Notes: generated by a model not told the origin, from the sequence alone. 64,000 nucleotides of DNA from Intrasporangium calvum (GCF_028446585.1 NZ_JAPFQL010000042.1:1-64000), one strand, 5' to 3'. Counted from the stretch's first letter, positions 1 through 8,431 are shown. Program-made: numbers and translations.

Positions 1-27
1 GTCCTCCACACCTGGTCTGTGGAGGAC
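1..27. terminator. Perfect hairpin downstream of metacaspase
   Basis: GTCCTCCACA pairs with TGTGGAGGAC around a 7-base loop. It lies 24 bases beyond the stop of the minus-strand metacaspase gene and could end that operon. There is no T-tract, so terminator function is inferred. It is also the inner part of a repeat copy that continues to about base 40 (GGGGCCACTCGAG) and matches a hairpin inside the CHAT gene. Confidence 0.5.
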
Positions 28-50
28 GGGGCCACTCGAGTTGGTGGGTG

Positions 51-923
51 TCACCAGAGGCTGCCGAAGCCGACCTTCTTCGCCTTGAGGGCGCCCTCCA
101 GCGTCGAGCGCTGCTCGAAGCGTTCGGCCTTCAGCCCGGCGTGGATGGCCTTGAGGTGCTCGGCGCGGGTGGCCTCGGGTCGGTCCTTGAGCGAACGGAG
201 GAAGAGGTGCGTGAAGGCACCGTTGGGGCGGCCGTCGAAGGTCGCGTCGGACGCCGTCTGGTGCGGGCGGCAGGCTGCGAAGAGCACCGGCCTGGCGCCC
301 TTGCCGCGCTTGGTCAGCTCGACGAGGCCCTTGTGGTCGACGGTGCGCGTGGGCGCCAGCTCCCGGATCGATCGGGCGCGGTCGAGGCCCCTGGGGGTCG
401 GCGGGGGCAGGAAGCGCGGCTTGCGTCCGAGGGTCATGGCCAGCTGGATCTCCTCGAGGTCCTTCAGGCCGGTGCCGCTGTGGCAGGTGTCCAGCAGCAC
501 CTCGACGAGGGCGCCCTCGGGAACCCGCTGGAAGAGCTCGCGCAGCTCGTCGTCGGAGATGACCGTGTCCCGGTCCCACTGGTCGCCGGCACGCTTGATG
601 TCATAGCAGGCGAAGACCTCGTCGAGCCCGTCCGGCTCGTCCTTGTCGCCCGGGCGGTTGGGGACCTGGGTGCCGTGGCTGGAGAAGGAGAAGACGAGGT
701 GGTCCCCCGGCTTGGCCTTGTCGACCATCGCCGTGAGGGCGGCCATGACGGCGCGCTTCGTCGCCTCGGAGTCTCGCAGCACCGTGGTCGTGCGCGAGGT
801 GAAACCCAGCCTCTTCAGTGCCGCCGAGATGTCCTCGGCGTCGTTGACGCACCCGGCGAGCCAGCTGCTCATCGGGAGGTGTTCGAACTCGTTGATGCCG
901 ACACAGACCGCGCTTCGGGCCAT
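51..923 (-). CDS. Metacaspase (caspase-family C14 cysteine protease)
   Basis: This 290-residue protein looks like a near-minimal metacaspase p20/p10 unit. The catalytic dyad is visible: His83 in SFSSHGTQ and Cys147 in LLDTCHSG. The acidic stretch DEPDGLDEVFACYD between them is typical of metacaspases, which usually cut after Arg or Lys. No signal peptide or membrane segment is seen, so it should be cytosolic. AAGGAGG lies about 10 bases before the ATG. The gene follows the CHAT-lipase gene by 46 bases on the same strand, so the two are probably co-transcribed. Family membership is clear; a role in regulated cell death or phage defence is only inferred from the neighbour. Confidence 0.93.
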   Translation of the reverse strand: MARSAVCVGINEFEHLPMSSWLAGCVNDAEDISAALKRLGFTSRTTTVLRDSEATKRAVMAALTAMVDKAKPGDHLVFSFSSHGTQVPNRPGDKDEPDGLDEVFACYDIKRAGDQWDRDTVISDDELRELFQRVPEGALVEVLLDTCHSGTGLKDLEEIQLAMTLGRKPRFLPPPTPRGLDRARSIRELAPTRTVDHKGLVELTKRGKGARPVLFAACRPHQTASDATFDGRPNGAFTHLFLRSLKDRPEATRAEHLKAIHAGLKAERFEQRSTLEGALKAKKVGFGSLW

Positions 924-969
924 GACCTGTTCCTCCTTGGTGGATGCGGTGTTCGGGACTCACCCTCAG

Positions 970-3900
970 TCAGGTTCGGGTGAGGACGGCGTCGGGGCGG
1001 GCGTAGACGACGAACGCGAGCCACGTCGCGTCCCCCTTGTCGCGGGCTGCCTGACGGGCCCGCGCGGTGGCCCGGGCCATCGGGGTCCCGGCGAGCAGCT
1101 CGTCGTAGAGCGTCTCGACGAAGGTCCGCGAAGGCTGCTGGTGGACCGACCACAGGCACGAGACGAACGCCGACGCGCCGGCGTCCAGGAACGCGTCGGC
1201 GAAGCCGCCGGCGGTCGTCAGCAGGATCCCCTCCCGGCCGGTCTGGCAGGCGTTGAGCACCACGATCGGTCCGGCCTCGTGGGCAGGGACCCACCGGGCG
1301 TTCTCGCTCACCTCGGTGGCGCTGAGGAACTGCGGCTCCACGGTGCGGCCCCGTTTGCGGCCCTGCAGGAGGATGCGCGCGCCGAGGATGTCCTCGACGT
1401 CGGCGGCACCGTGGCCCGAGAAGTGGAGCAGGTCGAAGCGGCCACTGCGCAGGAGCTGGACGACCCCGGTGGGCGTCGCGCGGACCGGCGTGGCACCGAA
1501 GTGCCCGGCGAGGTAGGTGGCCTCGTGGACCGGTTCCGACAGGACGTACTGCGGGTCGCGGTAGTCGGGGATCAGCGACCGAGCCCGGCCCTCCCGGACT
1601 CGGATCTCCTTGGGCGGGAAGCTGCCGAGGCGCCAGCGGACCAGCCCCCCCTGGGCCAGGAAGCGCGGCTCCTGCCCCCGCTGGCCCTTGGGCGGCTTGA
1701 GGTGCACCAGCTCCCAGGGCACATAGGGCTCGTCGGCATAGACGATGAGGTCCCCGATCTCGTGGCGGTGCTTCCACAGGTAGGCCTGCATCTCCTCGGG
1801 GAAGAGCGCGTCGTAGAGCCGCGTCCCGAGGTCCTGCAGCTTGCGCAGCAGCTGCGCCTCGCTGAGGTCGGCGCCGACGAGCTCCTGCACCTCCTCGAGG
1901 AATCCAGCCATCGTCCGGGCTCGGTCCTGGATGGGCAGGGACTGGAAGGCGACGCCCGGGCCGTCCTGCTCGATCCGCACCGCGTACTTGTAGACGACCG
2001 ACCCGTCCGGTCGGGCACTCTCGATGATGTCGAGGCAGGGCAGGCCGTCGAGCTCGGGGGCGTCGATGCCCGTGTGGATCTCGGCCCGGGCCGGCGGATC
2101 GGGGGCCCCCAGCGCGAGCTCGGTGACCGCGGTCGCCTCCAGGGAGAGCGTGGCGAGCGGCACCCGCCCCTGGCGGACGATCGCGTTGACGACGACGGGC
2201 CCGACGGCGAGGGCGCGCACCTGGAAGGAGACGGACGACTCGCCGCCGCCGAGTGGCAGCCCCAGGATGTCGGAGTCCGTGCCGACCACCTCGGCGTTCG
2301 ACTTGCCGACGACCTGCACGGAGACCGGCCGCTCCGCCTGCACGGCCACCACGGTGGAGACGTGAACCATGTCATCATCCGCCTTGATGTCCTTGCGCGA
2401 CAGCAGGATCCGCACGTCAAACGGATCCTCGACGGAGACCACGGCCGGCATCTCGGCCGCGACGGTCGCCTCGGTGGGCGGCCCCCCGGACGCCGGTTCA
2501 TCCGGGAGCGGCGTCTCGGGTGACGGCGATGGTGGAGGGGGTGCCATGGGCAGGTCCCGACTGGGCGGGGGCGCCGGCGCTGGCGCCATCGGCAGGTCCC
2601 GACTGGGCGGGGGCAGCGGCGCCATCGGCAGGTCCCGCTCTCGAGGTTCCGGCTCGGGCTCCGCCCCGACGCCCACCGGCTCGCTCGCTCCCATGCCCAG
2701 CGGAAGCCAGCCCGCGATGGCCTCGATGACGTCGACCTGGGCGAAGTAGTTGGTGTGATAGACCCGGTCGTTCGACGCCAGGACCCGCGCGTCGGCGACG
2801 AAGCCGCCGTCGGGCAGCCCGATCGCGCTCATCGACGCCGTGTCGACCACGAGGTCGTTGTCGCCGTCGAACAGCCCGTCGACGAAGCCTTCGGCGAGCC
2901 GGACGACGAGCTCCCGTGGGAACTCCGGGGGCCGGTGCGAGTCGTCGGCGAGGTCGACATGGAAGTTCGAGGCGATCACGAACCACTGCGTCCCCGGCCC
3001 CGGCTGGCCCGCCTGCAGGGTGTTGAGATCCGTGACGAACGCCCCGTCCGGCACCATCGCCGCGAGGCCCGGCACGCCGTCGCCCTCGGCGGCGTAGGAC
3101 ACGAGGTACTTGACGAGCGCCCCGATCCCCCGGACCACCCCTGCGACGACAGCCGCTGCCGGCGCCCCGCCGGGGAGCGCTGCCACCGCCCCGGCGCCCA
3201 CGCTGACGAGGTTGGTGTAGAGGTCGACGAGGTCGCGCCAGCGCTCGGGGTCGGCGAGGTGGGTGCCACCGTTCGTCGCCCCGACGAAGACCACCCGGTC
3301 GACCCGTCCCGGCCAGTCCGACTGGGGCAGTTCGTACTCCACGAGGCTGCGGGTCGTCAGGCCCCCACGGCTGTGGGTGATGACGTCGATGACGAGGTCG
3401 GCCTGCGGGTGGTGGGCGCTCAGCCGCTCCAGCAGGTCCTTGGCGTTCTGGCGCGGATCGATGCTCAAGGTCCGGTGGTCATAGCCGATGACCGCGTCGT
3501 AGGCGCCGAGCGCCGTGCGCAGCAGCCCCATGGCGTTCTCGTCGGAGCCGAAGGCTGCGAAGCCACCGGCGGTGGAGGAGAAGGTCCCGTGGATGAGGAG
3601 CAGCAGCCGCACGGGCCGGTCCGTCGGGAGGCCGAGCTCGTCCAGCCGCTCGAAGCGGCGCCAAGCCGTGACGTCGGTCCCGGTGAGGTGGACGAGTCCG
3701 GTGCGGACGTGGTCCTCCATCCGTTCGATGGCGTGGTCGACGAGCGGCGCCGCGAACCGCAGGACGAGGGCCTGGACGGCGCCCTTTACTGCGTCGCCGA
3801 GCAGCCCACGAGGCCGTATGCCGCTGGGCTCGCTCCCAGCGCCCGCGCGGTCGGTCGTGCCGTCCAGGTCGATCTCGAACCGGGCGGTCCGGGGACTGAG

Positions 3901-4317
3901 GTCGATGGACCGGGTGCGCTCCCCCGCATCCGTCGGTAGCTGCCACGAGTAGACGCCGTCCCGCTCGAGGAGCACGACCGCGTCCTCCTCGGGGCCGACG
4001 TCGACCTCGAGCGTTGCCGTCGCAGCTCCCGAGCCACGTCGAGTGGCCCCGCTGTCCACACCTTCGCTGGGGACGGCGGGGCCACTCGAGTCTGGGGATG
4101 GGGCGGGCAGGTCGCGCGCCCGGCGAGGTGCGAGCTCGAGCCGTTCGGCCGTCTCGAGCCCGCTCTCCTCCAGCGCGGTGAGCATCGCCTCCCTGGCAGC
4201 CGCCTGCTCGAACCCGGGCTCGCCCGGGAGCGCTCGCTCCCGGGCGGCCTCGCGCACGTCGTAGGACTCCGGCACGACGGCTCGGACGCCTCCACTCGCG
4301 AAGGAGGTGGGCGGCAT
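970..4317 (-). CDS. Lipase-like alpha/beta hydrolase fused to C-terminal CHAT protease
   Basis: The protein has about 1115 residues from ATG 4317, chosen because AAGGGGGGAG lies just upstream; an in-frame ATG at 4344 is less well supported. About residues 235-520 form an alpha/beta hydrolase with an oxyanion-type LIHGTF (near 242) and nucleophile elbow THSRGG (near 316), as in PGAP1-like or class-3 lipases. A Pro-rich linker with three RDLPMAP units (about 559-606) follows, then a beta-rich middle region. The C-terminal CHAT caspase-like domain carries HFSGHG (near 963) and LNACQTG (near 1025). A dispersed repeat (3815-3837) encodes GSEPSGIRP, and a palindromic element (4039-4089) lies in frame near the N-terminus. 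The pairing with a metacaspase suggests a protease-lipase effector module, but the substrate is unknown. Confidence 0.88.
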   Translation of the reverse strand: MPPTSFASGGVRAVVPESYDVREAARERALPGEPGFEQAAAREAMLTALEESGLETAERLELAPRRARDLPAPSPDSSGPAVPSEGVDSGATRRGSGAATATLEVDVGPEEDAVVLLERDGVYSWQLPTDAGERTRSIDLSPRTARFEIDLDGTTDRAGAGSEPSGIRPRGLLGDAVKGAVQALVLRFAAPLVDHAIERMEDHVRTGLVHLTGTDVTAWRRFERLDELGLPTDRPVRLLLLIHGTFSSTAGGFAAFGSDENAMGLLRTALGAYDAVIGYDHRTLSIDPRQNAKDLLERLSAHHPQADLVIDVITHSRGGLTTRSLVEYELPQSDWPGRVDRVVFVGATNGGTHLADPERWRDLVDLYTNLVSVGAGAVAALPGGAPAAAVVAGVVRGIGALVKYLVSYAAEGDGVPGLAAMVPDGAFVTDLNTLQAGQPGPGTQWFVIASNFHVDLADDSHRPPEFPRELVVRLAEGFVDGLFDGDNDLVVDTASMSAIGLPDGGFVADARVLASNDRVYHTNYFAQVDVIEAIAGWLPLGMGASEPVGVGAEPEPEPRERDLPMAPLPPPSRDLPMAPAPAPPPSRDLPMAPPPPSPSPETPLPDEPASGGPPTEATVAAEMPAVVSVEDPFDVRILLSRKDIKADDDMVHVSTVVAVQAERPVSVQVVGKSNAEVVGTDSDILGLPLGGGESSVSFQVRALAVGPVVVNAIVRQGRVPLATLSLEATAVTELALGAPDPPARAEIHTGIDAPELDGLPCLDIIESARPDGSVVYKYAVRIEQDGPGVAFQSLPIQDRARTMAGFLEEVQELVGADLSEAQLLRKLQDLGTRLYDALFPEEMQAYLWKHRHEIGDLIVYADEPYVPWELVHLKPPKGQRGQEPRFLAQGGLVRWRLGSFPPKEIRVREGRARSLIPDYRDPQYVLSEPVHEATYLAGHFGATPVRATPTGVVQLLRSGRFDLLHFSGHGAADVEDILGARILLQGRKRGRTVEPQFLSATEVSENARWVPAHEAGPIVVLNACQTGREGILLTTAGGFADAFLDAGASAFVSCLWSVHQQPSRTFVETLYDELLAGTPMARATARARQAARDKGDATWLAFVVYARPDAVLTRT
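2545..2645 (-). repeat. Tandem repeat coding RDLPMAP linker
   Basis: Three near-identical DNA units containing GGCAGGTCCCGACTGGG (the last variant) encode three RDLPMAP heptads separated by Pro/Ala runs. They lie between the lipase and C-terminal parts of the CHAT protein. Copy number is likely to vary between strains. Confidence 0.75.
3815..3837 (+). repeat. Dispersed PAAYG-type repeat, full copy inside CHAT gene
   Basis: A full match to CGTATGCCGCTGGGC followed by TCGCTCCC. On the coding strand it reads GSEPSGIR, in frame with the CHAT-lipase protein and just before the hydrolase region. Confidence 0.85.
4039..4089. repeat. In-frame palindromic element inside CHAT gene
   Basis: A 14-bp perfect stem (TCGAGTGGCCCCGC with its complement) encloses a 23-base loop containing CCACACCT. 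The same CCACACCT and GGGGCCACTCGAG order occurs at the left edge of the window, so this is a repeat family. Here it is translated as part of the low-complexity N-terminal region of the CHAT protein. Confidence 0.75.
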
Positions 4318-4547
4318 ACGACTCCCCCCTTGGTGCTGGGCCACAGTGGCTCTCTGTTCACGGTAGAGGTGCGACCGCGCCCGGTGACCCGGAATGACAC
4401 AAAACGGGTTGCGGGGCGGCCCGACGGGGCGTCACGCTCGTACGGCATGCAGCGGAGCCGACGCCGCTGCCCGAGCTCAAGGAGGGGTGACATGTCCATC
4501 ACGGTCCGGGCACACCTGCCCACTTCCACCTCTTCCTTGGAGCTCTC
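4318..4547. promoter_or_regulatory. Divergent promoter region, CHAT operon / RIO1-like kinase
   Basis: This 230-base gap separates two divergent genes and must hold promoters for both. No convincing -35/-10 pair or operator could be picked by eye. Confidence 0.4.
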
Positions 4548-5411
4548 TTGTCCTTCAATCGTTTCCACGACGACGACTCACCCTTTGCCGTAGACACCCG
4601 CCCGGACGCGCCGCCTGCCGGCGACCGCTGGTCGAGCTGGGACGGCTCCACGCACGGCCCCAAACCCCGTCCACCCTGGGTGGTGACGGAGTTCGCGGCC
4701 GTCGACGAGGACCTCGGCGTCCTCAAGACCGGCAAGGAGGCGGACGTCCATCTCGTCCGCCGCTGGGTGCCGAGCAGCCCGGACCGCGACGTGCTCATGG
4801 CGAGCAAGCGCTACCGGTCGAGCAAGCACCGCCTCTTCCATCGGGACTCCGGCTATCTCGAGGGCCGCCGCGTCCGGAAGTCCCGCGAGACACGCGCCAT
4901 CGCGACCCGCACCTCGTTCGGCAAGGAGCTGATCAGTGGGCTTTGGGCCTTCGCCGAGTTCGAGACCCTGGTTCGGCTGTGGGGCGAGGGCCTGCCGGTC
5001 CCCTATCCGGTGCAGATGGACTCCGACGAGATGCTCATGGAGTTCATCGGCACACCGGACGGGCAGGCCGCGCCACGGCTCGCCCAGACGCGACCGGACC
5101 CCGTGCTGCTCCCGGTCCTCTTCGAGCAGCTGCGTGACGCCATGCTGCGGCTGGCCGAGCTCGGCTGGGCGCACGGCGACCTGTCGCCCTACAACGTCCT
5201 CCTCGACGAGGCCCCACCCACCGGCGGCGACCCTCGGCTCGTCATCATCGACTGGCCCCAGGTCGTCGACGTCATCGGCAACCCCCACGGGCCGGAGTTC
5301 CTCGAGCGGGACGCACGCAACATGGCCGACTGGTTCACCCGGCGGGGGCTCGAGGTCGATGCCGGGCATCTCTTCGGGGACCTGATGGCGGCGGCGACCG
5401 TCCGCTGGTGA
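4548..5411 (+). CDS. RIO1-like serine protein kinase
   Basis: This 287-residue protein has RIO-family motifs: GKEADV in place of a normal P-loop (near residue 62), the catalytic loop HGDLSPYNVLL, and IIDWPQ as the metal-binding DxG equivalent. RIO1-like proteins in Actinobacteria are atypical kinases of unknown substrate. TTG at 4548 is used as start because it has GGAG just upstream and the natural N-terminus follows. The gene is divergent from the CHAT-metacaspase operon; whether they are functionally linked is not shown. A long hairpin follows its stop. Confidence 0.88.
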   Translation: MSFNRFHDDDSPFAVDTRPDAPPAGDRWSSWDGSTHGPKPRPPWVVTEFAAVDEDLGVLKTGKEADVHLVRRWVPSSPDRDVLMASKRYRSSKHRLFHRDSGYLEGRRVRKSRETRAIATRTSFGKELISGLWAFAEFETLVRLWGEGLPVPYPVQMDSDEMLMEFIGTPDGQAAPRLAQTRPDPVLLPVLFEQLRDAMLRLAELGWAHGDLSPYNVLLDEAPPTGGDPRLVIIDWPQVVDVIGNPHGPEFLERDARNMADWFTRRGLEVDAGHLFGDLMAAATVRW

Positions 5412-5422
5412 CCCGGCCCCAA

Positions 5423-5501
5423 CCCCGCAACACGCCCGGCGCCCAGCAACTCACCCGTGCTGCAACGCAGGGAGTTGAGAGGCGCCGGGCGTGTTGCGGG
5501 G
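5423..5501. terminator. Long hairpin (21-bp perfect stem) between convergent genes
   Basis: The left arm 5423-5443 starts CCCCGCAACACGCCCGG and pairs perfectly with 5481-5501. A second short stem (CAACTC with GAGTTG) lies inside, and the loop contains GTGCTGCAACGCAGG. It sits between the RIO1 gene and a minus-strand hypothetical gene, so it could terminate both. Its arm and loop style recurs at 12097-12177 and 13428-13502. Confidence 0.75.
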
Positions 5502-5506
5502 GCTGG

Positions 5507-5863
5507 TCAGAGGTGGTGCGTGCCCTCGAGCGGGGGCGCGCCCAGCTCCCAGAGCAGCTCGTTGATCTCCCCCTGCGCTCGCAGACGGTGGCGGCGGCCG
5601 GTGCGGGCGGGATCGGTGAGGCTGATGTCCCTCGTCATCACGATCCGGTTGAGGCGTCCCCAGCACGAGACGGTGTGGAGCGTGTCCCGGCTCGCCAGCT
5701 CGACCATGACGGGCAGCGCCACGGCGACCGGTCGCTTGCCGAAGACGAGCGCCGCGCTGGACATCCGCAGCATGCGGAAACCGTGCTCGTGGGCCCAGCC
5801 CGTCGCGATGGCCCGGACGTCCCGGTCGGACGAGAACTGCACGACGTCTCGTGCGCTGCGCAC
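5507..5863 (-). CDS. Hypothetical protein, 118 aa
   Basis: I do not recognise this protein. GTG at 5863 is preferred (VRSARDVVQFSS) because GGGGG lies about 8 bases upstream. The frame stays open to 5971 but without an obvious ribosome site. The protein is soluble, with an alternating hydrophobic core (ALVFGKRPVAVALPVMVELA) and a basic/acidic C-terminal helix. No motif or neighbour suggests a function. Confidence 0.6.
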   Translation of the reverse strand: MRSARDVVQFSSDRDVRAIATGWAHEHGFRMLRMSSAALVFGKRPVAVALPVMVELASRDTLHTVSCWGRLNRIVMTRDISLTDPARTGRRHRLRAQGEINELLWELGAPPLEGTHHL

Positions 5864-5986
5864 CGAAACCCCCTGTGTCGGATGAGACCGCGTCCCCGGT
5901 GAAGCGGCCGCCCGTAGGCTAGCGCAGCCAGCGCGACACCGCTCGTCGAGGTCCGACGAAACAGACTGCACCGCAATGCTGCCCGT

Positions 5987-6901
5987 CTACGTGCGTTGCA
6001 TGGTGGCGACCATGAAGGCCTGCCACGCCTCGCGGCTCTCCTCCAGCTCGCCGGGCCCACCGACCTGCTCGAGGATCGCCGTCGTCGCCGAGCGCGTCGC
6101 TTCGTCCCACTCGCCGGTGATCTCGACGTCCGTGCGACCCCACACGTGGCGGCACATCGCCTGCACGGCCTGGGCCTGCACGCGGGACCTCCGGATCAGG
6201 CGCGGCCGCTCCGCACCGAACCGCCCGGTGTCCACGTGGATGTGGTTGGAGTGGGAGCTGTCGTAGAGGTAGGTCAGGACGTCGGCGAACTCGTGGTGCA
6301 GTCCGGCCGCCACCCGCCAGTAGGCGGCCAGGCGCCGGCGCAGCTCGCTCGCCGGAGCATCGCGCCACTGGTCGTAGCGCAGCGACACGAGGTCCTTGCC
6401 GTCGGCGCGCAGGCGGGCCAGGTCGAACGCCTCGCCGGAGCTGTGCCAGGAGCTGCCACTGCCCCGCACCCAGGCACCGTAGGAACGGACCGTGTCGGCC
6501 CGCTGCCCGGTGTGCTGCCGATGCAGCGCGAGCCACGCGTCGAGCCGCGCCCCGAACGCCGGGGTGACGTAGTAGGTCGCCGGGCGTCCCGTCACCTCAT
6601 AGACGTATGCCGCTGGGCCGAGCTTCGTCCGCGCCTGCAGTGCCGCTCGGTCCACCGGCACGGGATCGGCGAACACCTCGCGCGGGCTCGGCTCGATGAG
6701 GCCGGGGATCTGCGGCAGGCCCGGCACGCTCGACAGGCCGCTCGTGACGGCGTAGGTCCCCGCGGCGACCGTGCCCAGCCCGAGTGCACCGAAGACGATG
6801 AAGCCCCGCCGCGTGAGGCGCAACGGGGGCTCGGGCGGCGCGTCCCGACGGGCCGGCCCTCTGGGGGCGGGCACGGTCGGGCGCTCGCGCGTCTCACTCA
6901 C
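5987..6901 (-). CDS. Extensin-like / M15-type zinc peptidase-like secreted protein
   Basis: This 304-residue protein has a basic N-terminus and LTRRGFIVFGALGLG, a Tat-like or anchored signal. Further on come SWHSSGEAFDLARL and HSNHIHVDTG, the His/Asp/His pattern of the extensin-like C-terminal domain related to D-Ala-D-Ala carboxypeptidases. This suggests extracytoplasmic zinc-dependent peptidoglycan hydrolysis. The segment LGPAAYV is encoded by a copy of the dispersed repeat (6604-6619), which sits between the leader/linker region and the conserved domain. Confidence 0.72.
   Translation of the reverse strand: MSETRERPTVPAPRGPARRDAPPEPPLRLTRRGFIVFGALGLGTVAAGTYAVTSGLSSVPGLPQIPGLIEPSPREVFADPVPVDRAALQARTKLGPAAYVYEVTGRPATYYVTPAFGARLDAWLALHRQHTGQRADTVRSYGAWVRGSGSSWHSSGEAFDLARLRADGKDLVSLRYDQWRDAPASELRRRLAAYWRVAAGLHHEFADVLTYLYDSSHSNHIHVDTGRFGAERPRLIRRSRVQAQAVQAMCRHVWGRTDVEITGEWDEATRSATTAILEQVGGPGELEESREAWQAFMVATMQRT
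6604..6619 (+). repeat. Dispersed repeat, short copy inside extensin-like gene
   Basis: CGTATGCCGCTGGGC matches the repeat core and is then followed by CGAGCT. It encodes GPAAYV on the minus-strand gene. Confidence 0.7.
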
Positions 6902-7039
6902 GACCGGTCAACGTCCCGCACTCCCCCGATGTTTCCCGACCGGCCCCACCGTCGGGACCAAAGACCCTCCCGTTTCGCTGAGACCCACCTCACACTGGTG
7001 CCGCCATTCAACCGCTCACGATCACGATCGGGAGGGATC

Positions 7040-7465
7040 ATGAACACACGAGCACTGGCCGTGGCCGCCGTCCTGGCGACCGCCGTGGGGGCAGGGGAAA
7101 CCGCAGCCTCGGCAGCACCGATCACCCGCCTGCCGGACGCCGACCTCTACTGCCCGACGGCGACCTTGGGCTCCGACGAATGGGTCGCCCTCACCACGGG
7201 GACGCTGTGGATCTCGACTGGTGAGCTGGCCGGCCACTACGTCGTCCTCGAGCAGACCCACTACTACAGCCCCGGCCTGCTGACCGAGCCACCTGCCGAG
7301 TACGACACAGCTGCTCTGCTCGGCCCGACGCAGACCTTCGGCACCAAGGCAGCGTTCGTCGGCGACAGCCTGACCTGCCACTTCGTCTCACGCTGGGACT
7401 TCCCCGGTGAGGACGATGACTTCTCGGTCGTCGGGCCGGTCACCATCGCGAAGGTCTCCGGCTGA
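7040..7465 (+). CDS. Small secreted hypothetical protein
   Basis: The protein has 141 residues. ATG 7040 is preceded by GGGAGGGATC, a clear ribosome site, although the same frame stays open far upstream. The N-terminus (MNTRALAVAAVLATAVGAG...SAAP) is a Sec signal peptide with likely cleavage after ASA. The mature part of about 115 residues has two Cys (Tyr-Cys-Pro early, TCHF late) that could form a disulfide. I do not recognise the family. The gene is alone between a divergent peptidase gene and convergent lyase genes. Confidence 0.72.
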   Translation: MNTRALAVAAVLATAVGAGETAASAAPITRLPDADLYCPTATLGSDEWVALTTGTLWISTGELAGHYVVLEQTHYYSPGLLTEPPAEYDTAALLGPTQTFGTKAAFVGDSLTCHFVSRWDFPGEDDDFSVVGPVTIAKVSG

Positions 7466-7491
7466 CCAAGGCGGTCTGACCGACCGACCCC

Positions 7492-7506
7492 GCCCAGCGG
7501 CATACG
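7492..7506 (-). repeat. Dispersed repeat, core copy between convergent genes
   Basis: GCCCAGCGGCATACG followed by ACACCGCTGGGCTGGGTC, so the core plus a partial inverted copy could form a small hairpin between the secreted protein and the citrate-lyase-like gene. Confidence 0.75.
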
Positions 7507-7531
7507 ACACCGCTGGGCTGGGTCGGTGCAG

Positions 7532-8431
7532 CTAGAGCGCGCGGATCGCGGCGTCGGTGGCCAGCACCTTCTTGGCCGTGTCGACGTGGAGGTTCTCGAC
7601 GAGCTTGCCCTTGTAGGTGGCGACGCCCTTGCCCTCGGCCATCGCGGCCTCGAATGCCTCGATCAGCCCGCGGGCATCCTCGACCTGCTCGGCGCTCGGC
7701 GCGAACACCTCGTTGGCCGGCTCGACCTGGCCCGGGTGGATCAGGGTCTTGCCGTCGAACCCCATCTCGCGGCCCTGGACGCACTCGGCGCGCAGCCCGT
7801 CGAGGTCCTTGACGTCCATCCACACGCCGTCGATGACGGCGATGCCGGCGGCGCGGGCGCCGAGCAGCGTCAGCGACAGCGCGGTCAGGAGCGGCTGACG
7901 GCCGGGGACGAGCTCCGCACCCAGCTCCTTGTTGAGGTCGTTGGTGCCGAGCACGAAGGCGGTGAGCCGCTCCGACGCCGAGGCGATCTCGCGGGCGTCG
8001 AGCACCGCGTCGGGGGTCTCGATCATCGCCCAGAGCTTGGTCTTGTCCGGCGCGCCCGCTGCTTCCATGGCGGCGACGAGCTGACGCACCTCCTCGGCGG
8101 AGTTCACTTTGGGCACGACGATGGCGTCCGGTCCGGCCGCCGCCGCGGCGGCGATGTCGGCGTCGTGCCACTCGGACCCGATCCCGTTGACGCGGATCGT
8201 CAGCTCGGTGCGGCCATACTCGCCGGACCGCACTGCGGCGCAGGCATTTTCGCGCGCTGTCGCCTTGGCGTCGGGCGCCACGGCGTCCTCGAGATCGAGG
8301 ATCAGCGCGTCGACGGGGAGGGTCTTGGCCTTCTCCAGCGCGCGCTCGTTGGAGCTGGGCAGGTAGAGGACGGACCGCCGCGGCCGGAAGCTGCCGTATG
8401 CCGCTGGGCCGGCTTGGGACTCGACGCTCAC
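7532..8431 (-). CDS. CitE-like HpcH/HpaI aldolase family protein
   Basis: This 299-residue protein looks like a citrate lyase beta-subunit family TIM barrel: [14 protein letters not shown] near the N-terminus, [15 protein letters not shown] with metal/CoA-binding acidic residues, [21 protein letters not shown] and [12 protein letters not shown]. Such proteins cleave or form C-C bonds of malyl-, citramalyl- or beta-methylmalyl-CoA, or hydrolyse malyl-CoA. Its start overlaps the stop of the upstream lyase by 4 bases, so the two are translationally coupled. The N-terminal AGPAAYG is encoded by a dispersed repeat copy just after the start codon. Substrate cannot be decided from sequence alone. 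Confidence 0.85.
   Translation of the reverse strand: MSVESQAGPAAYGSFRPRRSVLYLPSSNERALEKAKTLPVDALILDLEDAVAPDAKATARENACAAVRSGEYGRTELTIRVNGIGSEWHDADIAAAAAAGPDAIVVPKVNSAEEVRQLVAAMEAAGAPDKTKLWAMIETPDAVLDAREIASASERLTAFVLGTNDLNKELGAELVPGRQPLLTALSLTLLGARAAGIAVIDGVWMDVKDLDGLRAECVQGREMGFDGKTLIHPGQVEPANEVFAPSAEQVEDARGLIEAFEAAMAEGKGVATYKGKLVENLHVDTAKKVLATDAAIRAL
8395..8415 (+). repeat. Dispersed repeat copy at 5' end of CitE-like gene
   Basis: CGTATGCCGCTGGGC followed by CGGCT. It encodes AGPAAYG at residues 7-13 of the minus-strand CitE-like protein, which is longer here than the family core needs. Confidence 0.75.

Noticed and set aside
4311-4320. GCGGCATACG at the CHAT start as another repeat copy
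   Set aside because: Only about 10 bases match and the rest of the unit is absent; similar short matches at 8461, 12251 and 22564 were also left out.
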